This document shows positions 20,670 through 29,649 of a DNA stretch of 64,000 nucleotides, one piece after another. Each line of letters begins with the position of its first letter. Positions within the stretch are counted from its first letter, which is position 1. Below the pieces are notes generated by a model. It did no database searches. It was not told where the DNA came from and saw only the letters and a list, made by a program, of their open reading frames with translations. Origin of the DNA: Candidatus Gastranaerophilales bacterium (GTDB taxonomy: Bacteria > Cyanobacteriota > Vampirovibrionia > Gastranaerophilales > Gastranaerophilaceae); assembly GCA_944325085.1 (NCBI GenBank), contig CALUYT010000021.1:31639-95638 (forward strand), in the 5' to 3' direction. The translations under genes were made by a program, and so were the position numbers.

Positions 20670-22391
20670 ATGGACACACAATATCCGGTATATACACTTA
20701 CAAATGAATGTCATGATTGCTACAGATGCGTAAGAGAATGTCCTGTGAAAGCAATCAAAATCGAAAATAATCATGCTTCAGTAATTCCGGACAAGTGTAT
20801 ATCTTGCGGAACCTGCGTAAAAGTTTGTCCTGCAAATGCAAAATGCGTCAGAAGCGATTTGGAAAAAGTAAAAAACTTACTAATAAGTGGCAAAGACATA
20901 TATGTTTCACTTGCACCATCTTGGAGTGGTGTTTTTGAAATGTCACCACAAAAAATGATAGCCATACTAAAAAAACTAGGCTTTAAAGAAGTATCTGAAA
21001 CTGCGCTAGGTGCACAAGAAGTATCAATAAAGACAGCAGAAATGCTTAACAATACAGAAAAAGGTCTTTGGATTTCCAGTGCTTGCCCTGTTATCGTTGA
21101 TTACATCAGATTATATAAACCTGAATTTTCAAAATATATAACTCCGATAGGTTCACCGGCAAGAACACATGCCAGAATTCTCAAAGAACAATACGGAAAC
21201 GACATTGCTGTAGTTTTCATAGGTCCTTGTATCGGAAAGAAGAAAGAAGCAGATGAACCCGATGGATTAATTGATTTTGCAATAACATTTGAAGAATTAA
21301 AAATCTGGATGAACGATCAAATTCCAGATCTTTCGGGAATACAAAAAGATGAAAATAACTCATTTGTACCAAGAAGTGCCTATGAAGGTGCACTTTACCC
21401 TATTGACGGAGGAATGAACACAACTATACGCAAAATAGGTATAAAAGACGAAGTACAATTATTAGAAATCTGTTCAATTCCTGCATTTGAAAAAGCGCTA
21501 AATAATTTAGATCCTGAAAAAATAAACAAACCAATCTTTGTTGAAGCATTAGCTTGTGAAGGCGGTTGTGTAGCAGGCCCATGTATATCTACAGATAAAG
21601 CAAGTATCAGTATAATTTCAGATATACTTTCAAAGGTTAAAGATAGACCTGTAATACCTAAAAAACCTGAGTATGTAGTCGAATATGACTATAAACCTTC
21701 AGAAGTTCAAAAATCAAAATATCCACTGGAAGATATTTTAAAAACACTTAAAAAAATAGGTAAACACACAGTTGACGATGAATTAAACTGTGGAGGATGC
21801 GGATATTCTTCTTGCCGAGAGCTTGCGGTTGCGCTTTTAGATGGTGTTGCAGAACCATCTATGTGCGTATCATATATGAGAAAAATTGCAATGAGAAAAG
21901 CCGCAGCAATGTTACGCTGTATGCCTGCAGCCATTGTTATGGTTGATAATAATATGAATATCTTAGAAGCTAATGATAGTTTTATGAAAATGTTTACAGG
22001 CGATATGTATGATATCTTTAAAGCAAGACCTGATGGATTAACAGGAGCCGCAATTGATAGAATTGTTGAATTTTCTGATATCTTTAGAACAATTTTAAAA
22101 ACAGGAAAAGATTTACACAAAGAACATTATAGTGTAAAAGATAGATTATACGACATTAATGCATTCACAATTGAACCAAATGAAATAGTAGGCGCAATAA
22201 TAACTGATGTAACTCAAACAGAAACAAATAGAGAAAAAATTTCAGAAAAAGCAAAAGAAGTTATTTCTAAAAACATTTCGATAGTTCAAGAAATCGCTTG
22301 TTTATTGGGTGAACATATGGTCGAAACCGAAACATTATTAAATTCTATAGCTAATGATTATGATGATAAAAACGATGAGGATAAAAAATAA
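20670..22391 (+). CDS. PAS-bearing sensory-type [FeFe] hydrogenase (HydS-like)
   Basis: The 573-residue protein is arranged as: two [4Fe-4S] ferredoxin motifs (residues 14-60), the H-cluster domain, a CGGCG...C Fe-S domain ('NCGGCGYSSCRELAVALL', near 372) and a PAS domain (about 415-515) with a helical tail. H-cluster motifs are present but altered: L1 reads 'SSACPVIV' where catalytic enzymes have TSCCP, so the proton-relay Cys is Ala; L2 is 'GPCIGKKKE'; L3 is 'EALACEGGCVAGPC'. The same replacement is known in sensory group C/D enzymes such as HydS. The stop overlaps the ATG of the phosphatase gene (TAATG). Likely role: H2 or redox sensing that controls the phosphatase. No hydEFG maturases are in the window. 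Confidence 0.9.
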   Translation: MDTQYPVYTLTNECHDCYRCVRECPVKAIKIENNHASVIPDKCISCGTCVKVCPANAKCVRSDLEKVKNLLISGKDIYVSLAPSWSGVFEMSPQKMIAILKKLGFKEVSETALGAQEVSIKTAEMLNNTEKGLWISSACPVIVDYIRLYKPEFSKYITPIGSPARTHARILKEQYGNDIAVVFIGPCIGKKKEADEPDGLIDFAITFEELKIWMNDQIPDLSGIQKDENNSFVPRSAYEGALYPIDGGMNTTIRKIGIKDEVQLLEICSIPAFEKALNNLDPEKINKPIFVEALACEGGCVAGPCISTDKASISIISDILSKVKDRPVIPKKPEYVVEYDYKPSEVQKSKYPLEDILKTLKKIGKHTVDDELNCGGCGYSSCRELAVALLDGVAEPSMCVSYMRKIAMRKAAAMLRCMPAAIVMVDNNMNILEANDSFMKMFTGDMYDIFKARPDGLTGAAIDRIVEFSDIFRTILKTGKDLHKEHYSVKDRLYDINAFTIEPNEIVGAIITDVTQTETNREKISEKAKEVISKNISIVQEIACLLGEHMVETETLLNSIANDYDDKNDEDKK

Positions 22392-23554
22392 TGTTCATAG
22401 ATATTGATTGTCATCAAGTCAAAAAATATAATCAAAATGCTTTTGGAGATTATTTTGTTTCAAAAAGGTATCCTGATGAAGCCAAACTCATTGCCGTACT
22501 ATCAGATGGACTTGGCAGCGGAATTAAAGCCAATATATTATCGTGTATGACTGCAACAATGCTATTAAGATTTGTTGAAAATCAACAAATTCCAATCAGA
22601 CAAGCAGCAGAAATAGTAATGAACTCGCTACCGGTATGTAAAATTAGAAAAATAAGTTATTCAACATTCTCAATAATAGATGTAAATGATGAAGGTTATG
22701 CAAAAATTATTGAAGAAGGAAATCCTGAATTTATATGGATAAGAAATAATGAAGTAATGACACCACATTATGATACAATCCAATCTAAAACTTTTAAAAA
22801 CAGATGTATGAAAAGTTACAAAATAAAATTTGAACTAGGCGATAGAGTAATATTTTGTTCAGATGGTGTCACTCAATGCGGACTTGGTAATGGAAGATTA
22901 AAATTAGGACTTAGACGAGAAGGATTAATAAATCTTGTATTAGCAAAAATAGCAAAAGAACCTGATATATCAAGTTCAGAACTTTCAGCTTATATAATTA
23001 AACAAGCTGAAAATATTGAAACAGACAGACTTCCAAAAGATGACATTTCTGCATGTGTATTATATTTCCGAGAACCAAGAACATCTTTAGTATTTACAGG
23101 TCCACCGTTTAATCAAAAAAATGATGCTCAATATGCACAAGCATTTAAAGAATTTAAAGGCAAAAAAGCAATCTGCGGAGGCACAACTGCAAACTTAATT
23201 TCAAGAGAACTTAATTTACCAATTACTATGGATAAAGAAATAAGCATAGGCAAACTTCCGAGTTGCTCATATATGGACGGTGTTGATTTAGTTACAGAAG
23301 GTATATTAACACTTACAGAAACATTAGAATGTCTGGAATCAGGACAGTTATATATTGACAATGCAGCCGGAAAGCTGATAAAATTCTTATTAGATAGTGA
23401 TTGCATAAACTTCATGGTAGGCGCAAAGCTAAATCAAGCTCATTATAACCCTGCATTGCCAGTTGAAATTGAAATTAGAAAAAATATCATAAAAAAAATG
23501 GCAACAGTATTGCAGGACAAATACTTCAAAAAAGTTAGTGTACAATATATGTAG
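22391..23554 (+). CDS. SpoIIE-like PP2C serine phosphatase
   Basis: The 387-residue product has SpoIIE-type phosphatase motifs: 'VLSDGLGSGIKAN' near residue 36, 'ISYSTFSIIDV' near 93, 'VIFCSDGVTQCGLG' near 155 and 'DRLPKDDISACVLYF' near 213; the Asp residues would bind the two metals. The C-terminal third ('KKAICGGTTANLISREL', residues 258 on) is a separate domain I cannot name. Its start overlaps the stop of the sensory hydrogenase by one base, so the two are translated together. Phosphatases of this kind recur beside PAS-type [FeFe] hydrogenases, where they are thought to relay the signal; the target is unknown. Confidence 0.87.
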   Translation: MFIDIDCHQVKKYNQNAFGDYFVSKRYPDEAKLIAVLSDGLGSGIKANILSCMTATMLLRFVENQQIPIRQAAEIVMNSLPVCKIRKISYSTFSIIDVNDEGYAKIIEEGNPEFIWIRNNEVMTPHYDTIQSKTFKNRCMKSYKIKFELGDRVIFCSDGVTQCGLGNGRLKLGLRREGLINLVLAKIAKEPDISSSELSAYIIKQAENIETDRLPKDDISACVLYFREPRTSLVFTGPPFNQKNDAQYAQAFKEFKGKKAICGGTTANLISRELNLPITMDKEISIGKLPSCSYMDGVDLVTEGILTLTETLECLESGQLYIDNAAGKLIKFLLDSDCINFMVGAKLNQAHYNPALPVEIEIRKNIIKKMATVLQDKYFKKVSVQYM

Positions 23555-23587
23555 GAAATATTCTACACAAAAAAAGAAAGGTAAAAA

Positions 23588-23848
23588 ATGGAAAAAGTTA
23601 GTGTTAAAGTATGTTTAGGAACAACATGTTTTGTTATGGGATCTGCAAACCTCCAAGAATTAATTGAAGTAGTACCTCAAAAATATGGAGATAAAGTTGA
23701 TGTTTCAGGAGTACCTTGCCTTGGATTATGTTCAACTGATTGGGAATTTTCAAAAGCTCCATATGTAAAAGTTGATAATGAAATTATTAAAGAAGCTACC
23801 GTAGAAAAAGTTATTAATGCAATAGATGAAAAATTAGCGAAAAAGTAA
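23588..23848 (+). CDS. Second thioredoxin-like [2Fe-2S] ferredoxin
   Basis: This 86-residue NuoE-type ferredoxin is paralogous to the one at 20412. Ligands are C-x4-C ('VCLGTTCFVMGS') and C-x3-C ('PCLGLCSTDWE'). The ribosome site is a GAAAGG-type sequence, and the next hydrogenase starts 20 bp downstream, so this copy probably serves the second hydrogenase. The C-terminus is lysine-rich. Confidence 0.88.
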   Translation: MEKVSVKVCLGTTCFVMGSANLQELIEVVPQKYGDKVDVSGVPCLGLCSTDWEFSKAPYVKVDNEIIKEATVEKVINAIDEKLAKK

Positions 23849-23868
23849 TAAAGAAAAGGATAAAAAGA

Positions 23869-25332
23869 ATGGCAATTAATACCCCTAAACAAACATCTCA
23901 TTTAAAAAGAGAAATTCTAGTAAGATTAATCAAAGCGTATTTAGGAAAAGATTTTGAAGAAGATACAAGATTAATCCCTTATGATATGCGACCAAAAGGA
24001 AGCGACGTTCCATACAGATGTTGTATCCATAAAGAACGTGCAATCTTAAGAGACAGAACTATCGCAGGTTTAGGCTTATCAATTGAAGAAGCTGAAGATA
24101 GCGAATTATTATCTACCTTAGCTAAAAGAGCACAAGATAGAACAGAACCTGAAGATAACCCACTAACAGTATTACAAACAGCTTGTAAAGGCTGTGTACC
24201 TTCAAGAATATATGTAACAGATTTATGCCAAGGCTGTGTAGCAAGACCTTGTGAATCAACTTGTAAATTTGGTGCTATTAAAGTTGAAAACGGCAAATCT
24301 GTTATTGACCCTGCAAAATGTAAAAATTGCGGAATGTGCGCTCAAGTTTGTCCATATCAAGCAATTGCAAAAATTATTGTACCTTGTGAAAATGCTTGTC
24401 CTGTTGGTGCAATAGCAAAAGACGAAGAAGGCTTAGCTCATATTGATTTTGAAAAATGTATATCATGTGGAAAATGTGTAAGCGCTTGTCCATTTGGTGC
24501 AGTACACGAAAAGAGTCAAATTATTGATATATTAAAAGAAATGAAAGCTGGTAAAAAAGTTATAGCCATGGTTGCACCAGCAATCATGGGTCAATTACCT
24601 TGCACACCAAAACAATTAAAACAAGCAATTATGACATTAGGTTTTGCGGATGTAATTGAAGTCGCAGAAGGCGCAGATATTACAACTAAAAACGAAGCTG
24701 CAGAATTTGAAGAAAGAATGGAAAAAGGTGAAGGTTTTATGACAACTTCTTGTTGTGCAGGATACAACGAATTGGTTGATAAACATATACCAGAATTAAA
24801 ACCATTCCGTTCTGACACAAAAACTCCGGCTTATTATACAGCTGAAATTGTAAAAAAAGAAACACCTGAAGCTATTACAGTATTTTTCAGCCCTTGTGTT
24901 GCTAAAAGACGTGAAGCTCTACAAAATAAAAATATTGATTATGTATTGAATTTTGAAGAACTAGGAGCTTGGTTTATTGCTCTAAATGTTCAAGTTTCAA
25001 CTTGTGATGAAGCTGAGTTTAGAAAAGAATCATCTGCTCAAGCAAGAAACTTTGCAAATACAGGTGGTGTAGCAGGTGCTGTAAATTCATTATTAGATGA
25101 TGATAAAAAAGCAACACCTTATGTTATTGATGGATTAAATAAACAATCTATCAGAGATTTGAAAAAATTTGCTAAAAATGGCAAATGCGAACTTGGTAAT
25201 TTAATTGAAGTTATGGCTTGTACAGGAGGTTGTCTAGGTGGATCTAGCACAATTAATGCTTACAAACCTGCACTAAAACAATTAAATACATATGTTAGCG
25301 AAAGTCCTGAAATTAAAGATGTTCTAAAATAA
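23869..25332 (+). CDS. [FeFe] hydrogenase, probably group B-like
   Basis: The 487-residue monomeric hydrogenase has an N-terminal domain (1-100) of unclear fold, a Cys-rich segment 'CKGCVPS...CQGCVARPCESTC' (about 105-140), and [4Fe-4S] motifs 'CKNCGMCAQVCPYQA' and 'CISCGKCVSACPFGA'. The H-cluster motifs are L1 'TTSCCAGYNEL', L2 'FSPCVAKRRE' and L3 'EVMACTGGCLGGSST'. Unlike the sensory enzyme it keeps both Cys of L1, so it is probably catalytic, though L1 has CA instead of CP. It likely oxidises ferredoxin and releases H2 in fermentation. It is last in the cassette and ends at a strong terminator. Group assignment is by motif only. Confidence 0.9.
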   Translation: MAINTPKQTSHLKREILVRLIKAYLGKDFEEDTRLIPYDMRPKGSDVPYRCCIHKERAILRDRTIAGLGLSIEEAEDSELLSTLAKRAQDRTEPEDNPLTVLQTACKGCVPSRIYVTDLCQGCVARPCESTCKFGAIKVENGKSVIDPAKCKNCGMCAQVCPYQAIAKIIVPCENACPVGAIAKDEEGLAHIDFEKCISCGKCVSACPFGAVHEKSQIIDILKEMKAGKKVIAMVAPAIMGQLPCTPKQLKQAIMTLGFADVIEVAEGADITTKNEAAEFEERMEKGEGFMTTSCCAGYNELVDKHIPELKPFRSDTKTPAYYTAEIVKKETPEAITVFFSPCVAKRREALQNKNIDYVLNFEELGAWFIALNVQVSTCDEAEFRKESSAQARNFANTGGVAGAVNSLLDDDKKATPYVIDGLNKQSIRDLKKFAKNGKCELGNLIEVMACTGGCLGGSSTINAYKPALKQLNTYVSESPEIKDVLK

Positions 25333-25353
25333 GAACTTTTTATAACACTTATT

Positions 25354-25386
25354 AAAAAGGTGAAAGTTAATAACTTTCACCTTTTT
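25354..25386. terminator. Bidirectional terminator between hydrogenase and fliI-like gene
   Basis: A 33-bp near-perfect palindrome with AAGGTGAAAGTTA and TAACTTTCACCTT arms is flanked by A- and T-runs, between two converging genes. Confidence 0.9.
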
Positions 25387-25398
25387 AAATATCAAAAA

Positions 25399-26745
25399 TT
25401 ATATATCAACACCTTGCATCATACTAACTAATTGACCAATAGTACCTTCCATAGTAACACTTTCAGAAGTCCGTTGTTGCAAAAATGCATTAATTTTAGG
25501 CATCATTTCGATTGCCGTATCCAACTTTGGATTAGAACCAGGTTGATACATACCAACATCAATCAAGTCTTTATTTTCTCTATATAAAGAAAGCATCGTT
25601 CTTAATTTTGCAGCTGCTTGTTTATGTTCAGGGGAAGCAATCGCACTCATCAAACGAGAAATACTACCCAAAACATCAATTGCAGGGTAATGATTTGATT
25701 CTGCTACCTTTCTTGATAAAAAGATGTGCCCATCAACAATACCACGAACAATATCAACAATCGGATCTGAGATATCGTCACCTTCCATCAATACTGTATA
25801 TAAAGCTGTAATTGAACCTCTTGGACTATTCCCGGCACGTTCCAAAACTTTTTGAAGCCAAGAGAAGATAGAAGGTGGATAACCTTTCATTGTTGGAGGT
25901 TCACCTAAAGACAATCCAACTTCTCTTCCTGCCATAGCACAACGAGTTACGGTATCTGTCATTAAAAATACTTTTTTACCCTGATCCCTAAAATATTCGC
26001 AAACCGCAGTTGCTGTAAGTAAAGCTTTTTGTCTAATCAAAGGAGGTTGATCACCTGTAGAGCAAACTAAAACAGATTTTGCCATACCCTCTTCACCCAA
26101 AGAGTCTTCGACAAATTCTTTAACTTCACGTCCACGTTCTCCAATTAGTGCAACTACGTTAACATCTGCATCTGAATTTCTAGCAATCATACCCAACAAA
26201 GTACTTTTACCGACACCAGAACCTGCAAATAATCCCAAACGCTGTCCACAGCCCATTGTCATACAACCATCAATAGCTCTAACTCCGGTTGAAAATTGTT
26301 CTGTAATAATTGGTCTTTCAAAAGGACCTGGAGGAGGACCTTCAATAGGTCGCCATAATGCACCAGTTGTATCTAAAGGTTTTCCATCAATTGGATTTCC
26401 TAAAGGATCTATCAATCTGCCAAGTAAAAAATCTCCAACAGGAACTGTTATTGGTCGTCCTGTTGAGGTAACTAAACTTCCTTGACCAATACCACTTCCA
26501 TCTAATAATAACGATAATTGAGCAACTTCACCTTTAAATGCTTGTACTTCTGCCGGTTTTTGCTTACCATCATAAGTTTCTATATAACATAAATCACCAA
26601 TTTTTAATCCCGGCAATTTTACTTCTACGGTTAAACCCAAAAGCTTTGATACTGAACCTTTATATGTGTATAATTCTGTGGTTTCCAGCTTTTCTTTAAC
26701 CTGTTTTTTTATTTGCTCTAGTGAACTTTTATCAATATCTGTCAT
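25399..26745 (-). CDS. FliI/YscN family ATPase, orphan
   Basis: The 448-residue product belongs to the flagellar/type III export ATPases: Walker A 'GLFAGSGVGKSTLL', 'ALIGERGREVKEFVED', Walker B region 'KKVFLMTDTVTRCAMAGREVGLS', the family-typical 'GEPPTMKGYPPSIFS' and 'GSITALYTVLMEGDD'. An N-terminal beta barrel ('GLTVEVKLPGLKIGDLCYIE') precedes it. It is clearly not an F1 subunit. No flagellar or injectisome gene is found in the rest of the window; neighbours are hydrogenase, a small unknown gene and adk. It may power export of unconventional substrates or be a relic of a lost flagellum. Confidence 0.9.
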   Translation of the reverse strand: MTDIDKSSLEQIKKQVKEKLETTELYTYKGSVSKLLGLTVEVKLPGLKIGDLCYIETYDGKQKPAEVQAFKGEVAQLSLLLDGSGIGQGSLVTSTGRPITVPVGDFLLGRLIDPLGNPIDGKPLDTTGALWRPIEGPPPGPFERPIITEQFSTGVRAIDGCMTMGCGQRLGLFAGSGVGKSTLLGMIARNSDADVNVVALIGERGREVKEFVEDSLGEEGMAKSVLVCSTGDQPPLIRQKALLTATAVCEYFRDQGKKVFLMTDTVTRCAMAGREVGLSLGEPPTMKGYPPSIFSWLQKVLERAGNSPRGSITALYTVLMEGDDISDPIVDIVRGIVDGHIFLSRKVAESNHYPAIDVLGSISRLMSAIASPEHKQAAAKLRTMLSLYRENKDLIDVGMYQPGSNPKLDTAIEMMPKINAFLQQRTSESVTMEGTIGQLVSMMQGVDI

Positions 26746-26870
26746 AACTTTTATTATATCAATATTTATAGATATATCAATTTATTAATATTATTATTCT
26801 TCTTGCCACGAAAACATTTTAATTATATTATATACAAGTCGGTTATGTTATTTTAGGAGGATATAATATT

Positions 26871-27104
26871 ATGGGTAAAATTTTTGGTATTAGCGATAAT
26901 CCTGTTTCTACAATCAGTTCAGCATTAAATGGAACTCAATTTGAACCAATAACTTATTATCAAATTAGAAAAATTAAACTACCGGATAATACAGCTGATA
27001 AATTTATAAAAAAAGAAGCGCAACCTAAATCAAATCCTTTTGTAAAAATGCGCAATGGTTTTGGTAAATTAATGGCACATTTTCAAAGACCCAAAAACCA
27101 ATAA
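26871..27104 (+). CDS. Small protein of unknown function
   Basis: The 77-residue basic, soluble protein begins 'MGKIFGISDNPVSTI' and ends in a Lys/Arg-rich amphipathic stretch ('MRNGFGKLMAHFQRPK'). It is supported by a near-perfect ribosome site (AGGAGG, 10 bp upstream) and a terminator just after the stop, so it is probably a real single gene. It is divergent from the FliI-like gene. No family is recognised. Confidence 0.65.
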   Translation: MGKIFGISDNPVSTISSALNGTQFEPITYYQIRKIKLPDNTADKFIKKEAQPKSNPFVKMRNGFGKLMAHFQRPKNQ

Positions 27105-27118
27105 TCATAAAATATGAC

Positions 27119-27151
27119 AAAAAAGGATGAATTAATAATTCATCCTTTTTT
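27119..27151. terminator. Bidirectional terminator
   Basis: AAAGGATGAATT and AATTCATCCTTT arms around a 3-base loop, with A- and T-runs on both sides, sit between the small plus-strand gene and adk. Confidence 0.88.
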
Positions 27152-27174
27152 AAATTTGTAATAAATTTATTTTC

Positions 27175-27834
27175 TTATTCATTAATTACTGCTAAAAGTC
27201 TTTCCCAAACTTGTTCAATTGAACCTTCAGCATCTATCGTTTTTAAAACACCTTTATTTTTATAATAATCAATTAACGGTGCTGTTTCATGGAAATATGT
27301 TTCAAATCTTGCTTTAGCAATTTCCTCATTATCATCTTTTCTTTGTACTAAAGCTGTACCGCATTTGTCACAGATTCCTTCAACTTTAGTAGGTTTAAAT
27401 TTGATATTGTAAATTTCGCCACAATTTGGACAAGATCTGCGATTAACAATTCTTGAAATCAAAATATCTTGATTTAAATCAAAATAAATTGCCTTAAAAT
27501 CAACTTTTGTTGCTCCGTTTATATCAGAATTTATAACATCCAACATATCAGCTTGTTCAACACTTCTTGGATAGCCATCAAGAATATAGCCATCTTTACA
27601 ATCATCTTCAGATAATCTATCTTTAATAATTGAAGCAACTAATTCTACAGGAACTAAATTTCCCTTATCAATATAAGACTTAGCAACTTTTCCATTTGGA
27701 GTTTCTTTTTTTATTTCGGCACGTAATAAAGAACCCGTATCAACATGTGGTAATCCCAAATATTCTGCTAACATTGCAGTTTGAGTACCTTTTCCACAAG
27801 CAGGTGGTCCTAAGAATATAAGTTCTTTTTTCAT
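27175..27834 (-). CDS. adk: Adenylate kinase, zinc-lid type
   Basis: The enzyme interconverts ATP + AMP with 2 ADP. The chosen start gives 219 residues with P-loop 'FLGPPACGKGTQ', AMP site 'DTGSLLRAEI' and 'LDGYPRSVEQAD', and a zinc-binding lid with C-x2-C ('CPNCG') and C-x2-C ('CDKCG'). An in-frame ATG at 27891 would add 19 residues not usual in this family; both starts have only modest ribosome sites. It lies 127 bp downstream of metG on the same strand and may be co-transcribed. A housekeeping gene. Confidence 0.95.
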   Translation of the reverse strand: MKKELIFLGPPACGKGTQTAMLAEYLGLPHVDTGSLLRAEIKKETPNGKVAKSYIDKGNLVPVELVASIIKDRLSEDDCKDGYILDGYPRSVEQADMLDVINSDINGATKVDFKAIYFDLNQDILISRIVNRRSCPNCGEIYNIKFKPTKVEGICDKCGTALVQRKDDNEEIAKARFETYFHETAPLIDYYKNKGVLKTIDAEGSIEQVWERLLAVINE

Positions 27835-27961
27835 AACGTCACTCTTTTCTACATTTATATATGTTTTTTTACTTTCTGTTGATATACTCATATTTCATCT
27901 CTTTTCTATTTTTCAAATACATTAGAATTGTACTACCAGAATAATATTATTTCAACAATGC

Positions 27962-29539
27962 TTATTTCTTAGCCTTGGATTTATCAGCCAATTCACTATC
28001 AACTCTTAAAAATACAGGATGAATATCATCTTTTGAAATCAACTTACCTGATTTAATATTATCTGTTTTAATATCATCTAATTTTATAGACAAATCATAA
28101 GATAATTGTCTTGCCATATCAGCTGCAATATTAGGACAATATGGATAAATCAAAGAAGATACCACACACATTACTTCTAATACTGTAGCCAATACCTGAC
28201 CGCATTCTGTCATTTTTTCTTCTTTTGCTAAAGTCCAAGGAGCATTATCTGTAACAAATTTATTTGTTGCATCAACTAAAGATATAATTTCTTGTGCTGC
28301 TTCTTGAATTTCAAAATGATTAAAATGATTTTCAACTATTTTAATAGTACCTAATGAAGTTTTTAATAAACTTTCAGCTTCTTTAGAACGATTTGCTAAA
28401 AATTCATCTTTAATTTCTCCATCAAAATATTTAACTAGCATTGATAAACTTCTGTTTAACAAATTACCCATACTATTTGCTAAATGAGCATTTACTTTTT
28501 CTTTAAAATCTTGATCCGAATAATTACCATCACGTCCACAAGGAGCAGATGTTGCCATATAATATCTAAATGCATCAGGCTGTTCTAAACCAAAATTTTC
28601 TAAAACAGAAGTTGGAGAAACAACATTACCTAAAGACTTAGACATTTTTGTTTCATCAATAGTAATCCAACCATGTGCAAATATATGTTTTGGTAATGGT
28701 AAATCTAAAGCCATCAAAATTGCTGGCCAATATATACTATGGAATTTTAAAATATCTTTTCCAATAACATGAACATCAACCGGCCACAATTTTTTAAATT
28801 GTTCAGATGGATTTTCAGTATCATAGCCAATAGCAGTTATATAATTTGATAGAGCATCAATCCAAACATAAATAGACTGTTCAGGATCATCTAAAATATC
28901 AATACCCCAACCTACATTTTCTTTACTTCTTGAAACTGAAATATCCTGAATATCTTCCAATTGATTTAAAACTTCATTTGCTCTAAAACTTGGAACTATA
29001 AATTCCGGATTTTCCTTTATGTGTTTAATAATTGCATCTTTGTATTTTGTAAGCTTAAAGAAATAGTTTTCTTCTTTAACAACTTCCGGTTTTTTCAAAT
29101 GATCAGGACATAATCCATCTTCTGTTAAATCTTTAGGATTTAAGAAGCATTCACAACCTGAACAATATAAACCTTCATATTCGTGTTTATAAATATCACC
29201 TTTTTCAACAAGTTTTTTAAAGATTTTTTGAACAGTTTTTTCATGATCTTCATCAGTTGTTCTAATAAATCTATTATAGTTAATATCTAAAGCTTTCCAA
29301 GCATCTTTAAATTTTTGAGCATTTTCATCACATAATTCTTTTGGAGTTTTACCTTGTGCAGCAGATGTTTTTTGGATTTTAATACCGTGTTCATCTGTAC
29401 CTGTCAAGAAAAACATATTATCTGTTCTTTGTGAATAATGTCTTGCAATAATATCAGTTAAGATTTTTTCATAAGCGTGTCCAATATGTGGTGCACCATT
29501 TACATAATCAATTGCTGTTGTTAAATAATATTTTTCCAT
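27962..29539 (-). CDS. metG: Methionyl-tRNA synthetase
   Basis: The 525-residue class I synthetase shows the HIGH motif in 'NGAPHIGHAYEK', the zinc-knuckle region 'CSGCECF...CPDH' (about 125-145) and the KMSKS loop in 'DETKMSKSLGN' near residue 300. The anticodon-binding helical domain follows. The C-terminal EMAP/tRNA-binding domain of longer MetG proteins is absent, so this is the short form. Its start has a GAGGAATAAGGA ribosome region, and it lies divergent from the secreted Cys-rich genes. Confidence 0.97.
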   Translation of the reverse strand: MEKYYLTTAIDYVNGAPHIGHAYEKILTDIIARHYSQRTDNMFFLTGTDEHGIKIQKTSAAQGKTPKELCDENAQKFKDAWKALDINYNRFIRTTDEDHEKTVQKIFKKLVEKGDIYKHEYEGLYCSGCECFLNPKDLTEDGLCPDHLKKPEVVKEENYFFKLTKYKDAIIKHIKENPEFIVPSFRANEVLNQLEDIQDISVSRSKENVGWGIDILDDPEQSIYVWIDALSNYITAIGYDTENPSEQFKKLWPVDVHVIGKDILKFHSIYWPAILMALDLPLPKHIFAHGWITIDETKMSKSLGNVVSPTSVLENFGLEQPDAFRYYMATSAPCGRDGNYSDQDFKEKVNAHLANSMGNLLNRSLSMLVKYFDGEIKDEFLANRSKEAESLLKTSLGTIKIVENHFNHFEIQEAAQEIISLVDATNKFVTDNAPWTLAKEEKMTECGQVLATVLEVMCVVSSLIYPYCPNIAADMARQLSYDLSIKLDDIKTDNIKSGKLISKDDIHPVFLRVDSELADKSKAKK

Positions 29540-29649
29540 TCCTTATTCCTCATATTTATACAAAAATACTACCATAAACACACCACAAATACTTTTAATA
29601 TTTACAAAAATAACAAAAAATGATATACTGCAAAAAAGGAATTTTATGT

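Noticed and set aside
23869..25332. Calling the second hydrogenase a bifurcating HydA of the HydABC type
   Set aside because: The HydB (NADH/flavin) subunit is not adjacent, the order of Fe-S domains differs and L1 has TSCCA; group B-like is the better fit.
27835..27891. Longer adenylate kinase start at 27891
   Set aside because: It adds 19 residues not usual in the family, and the ribosome site is no better than that of the inner ATG.
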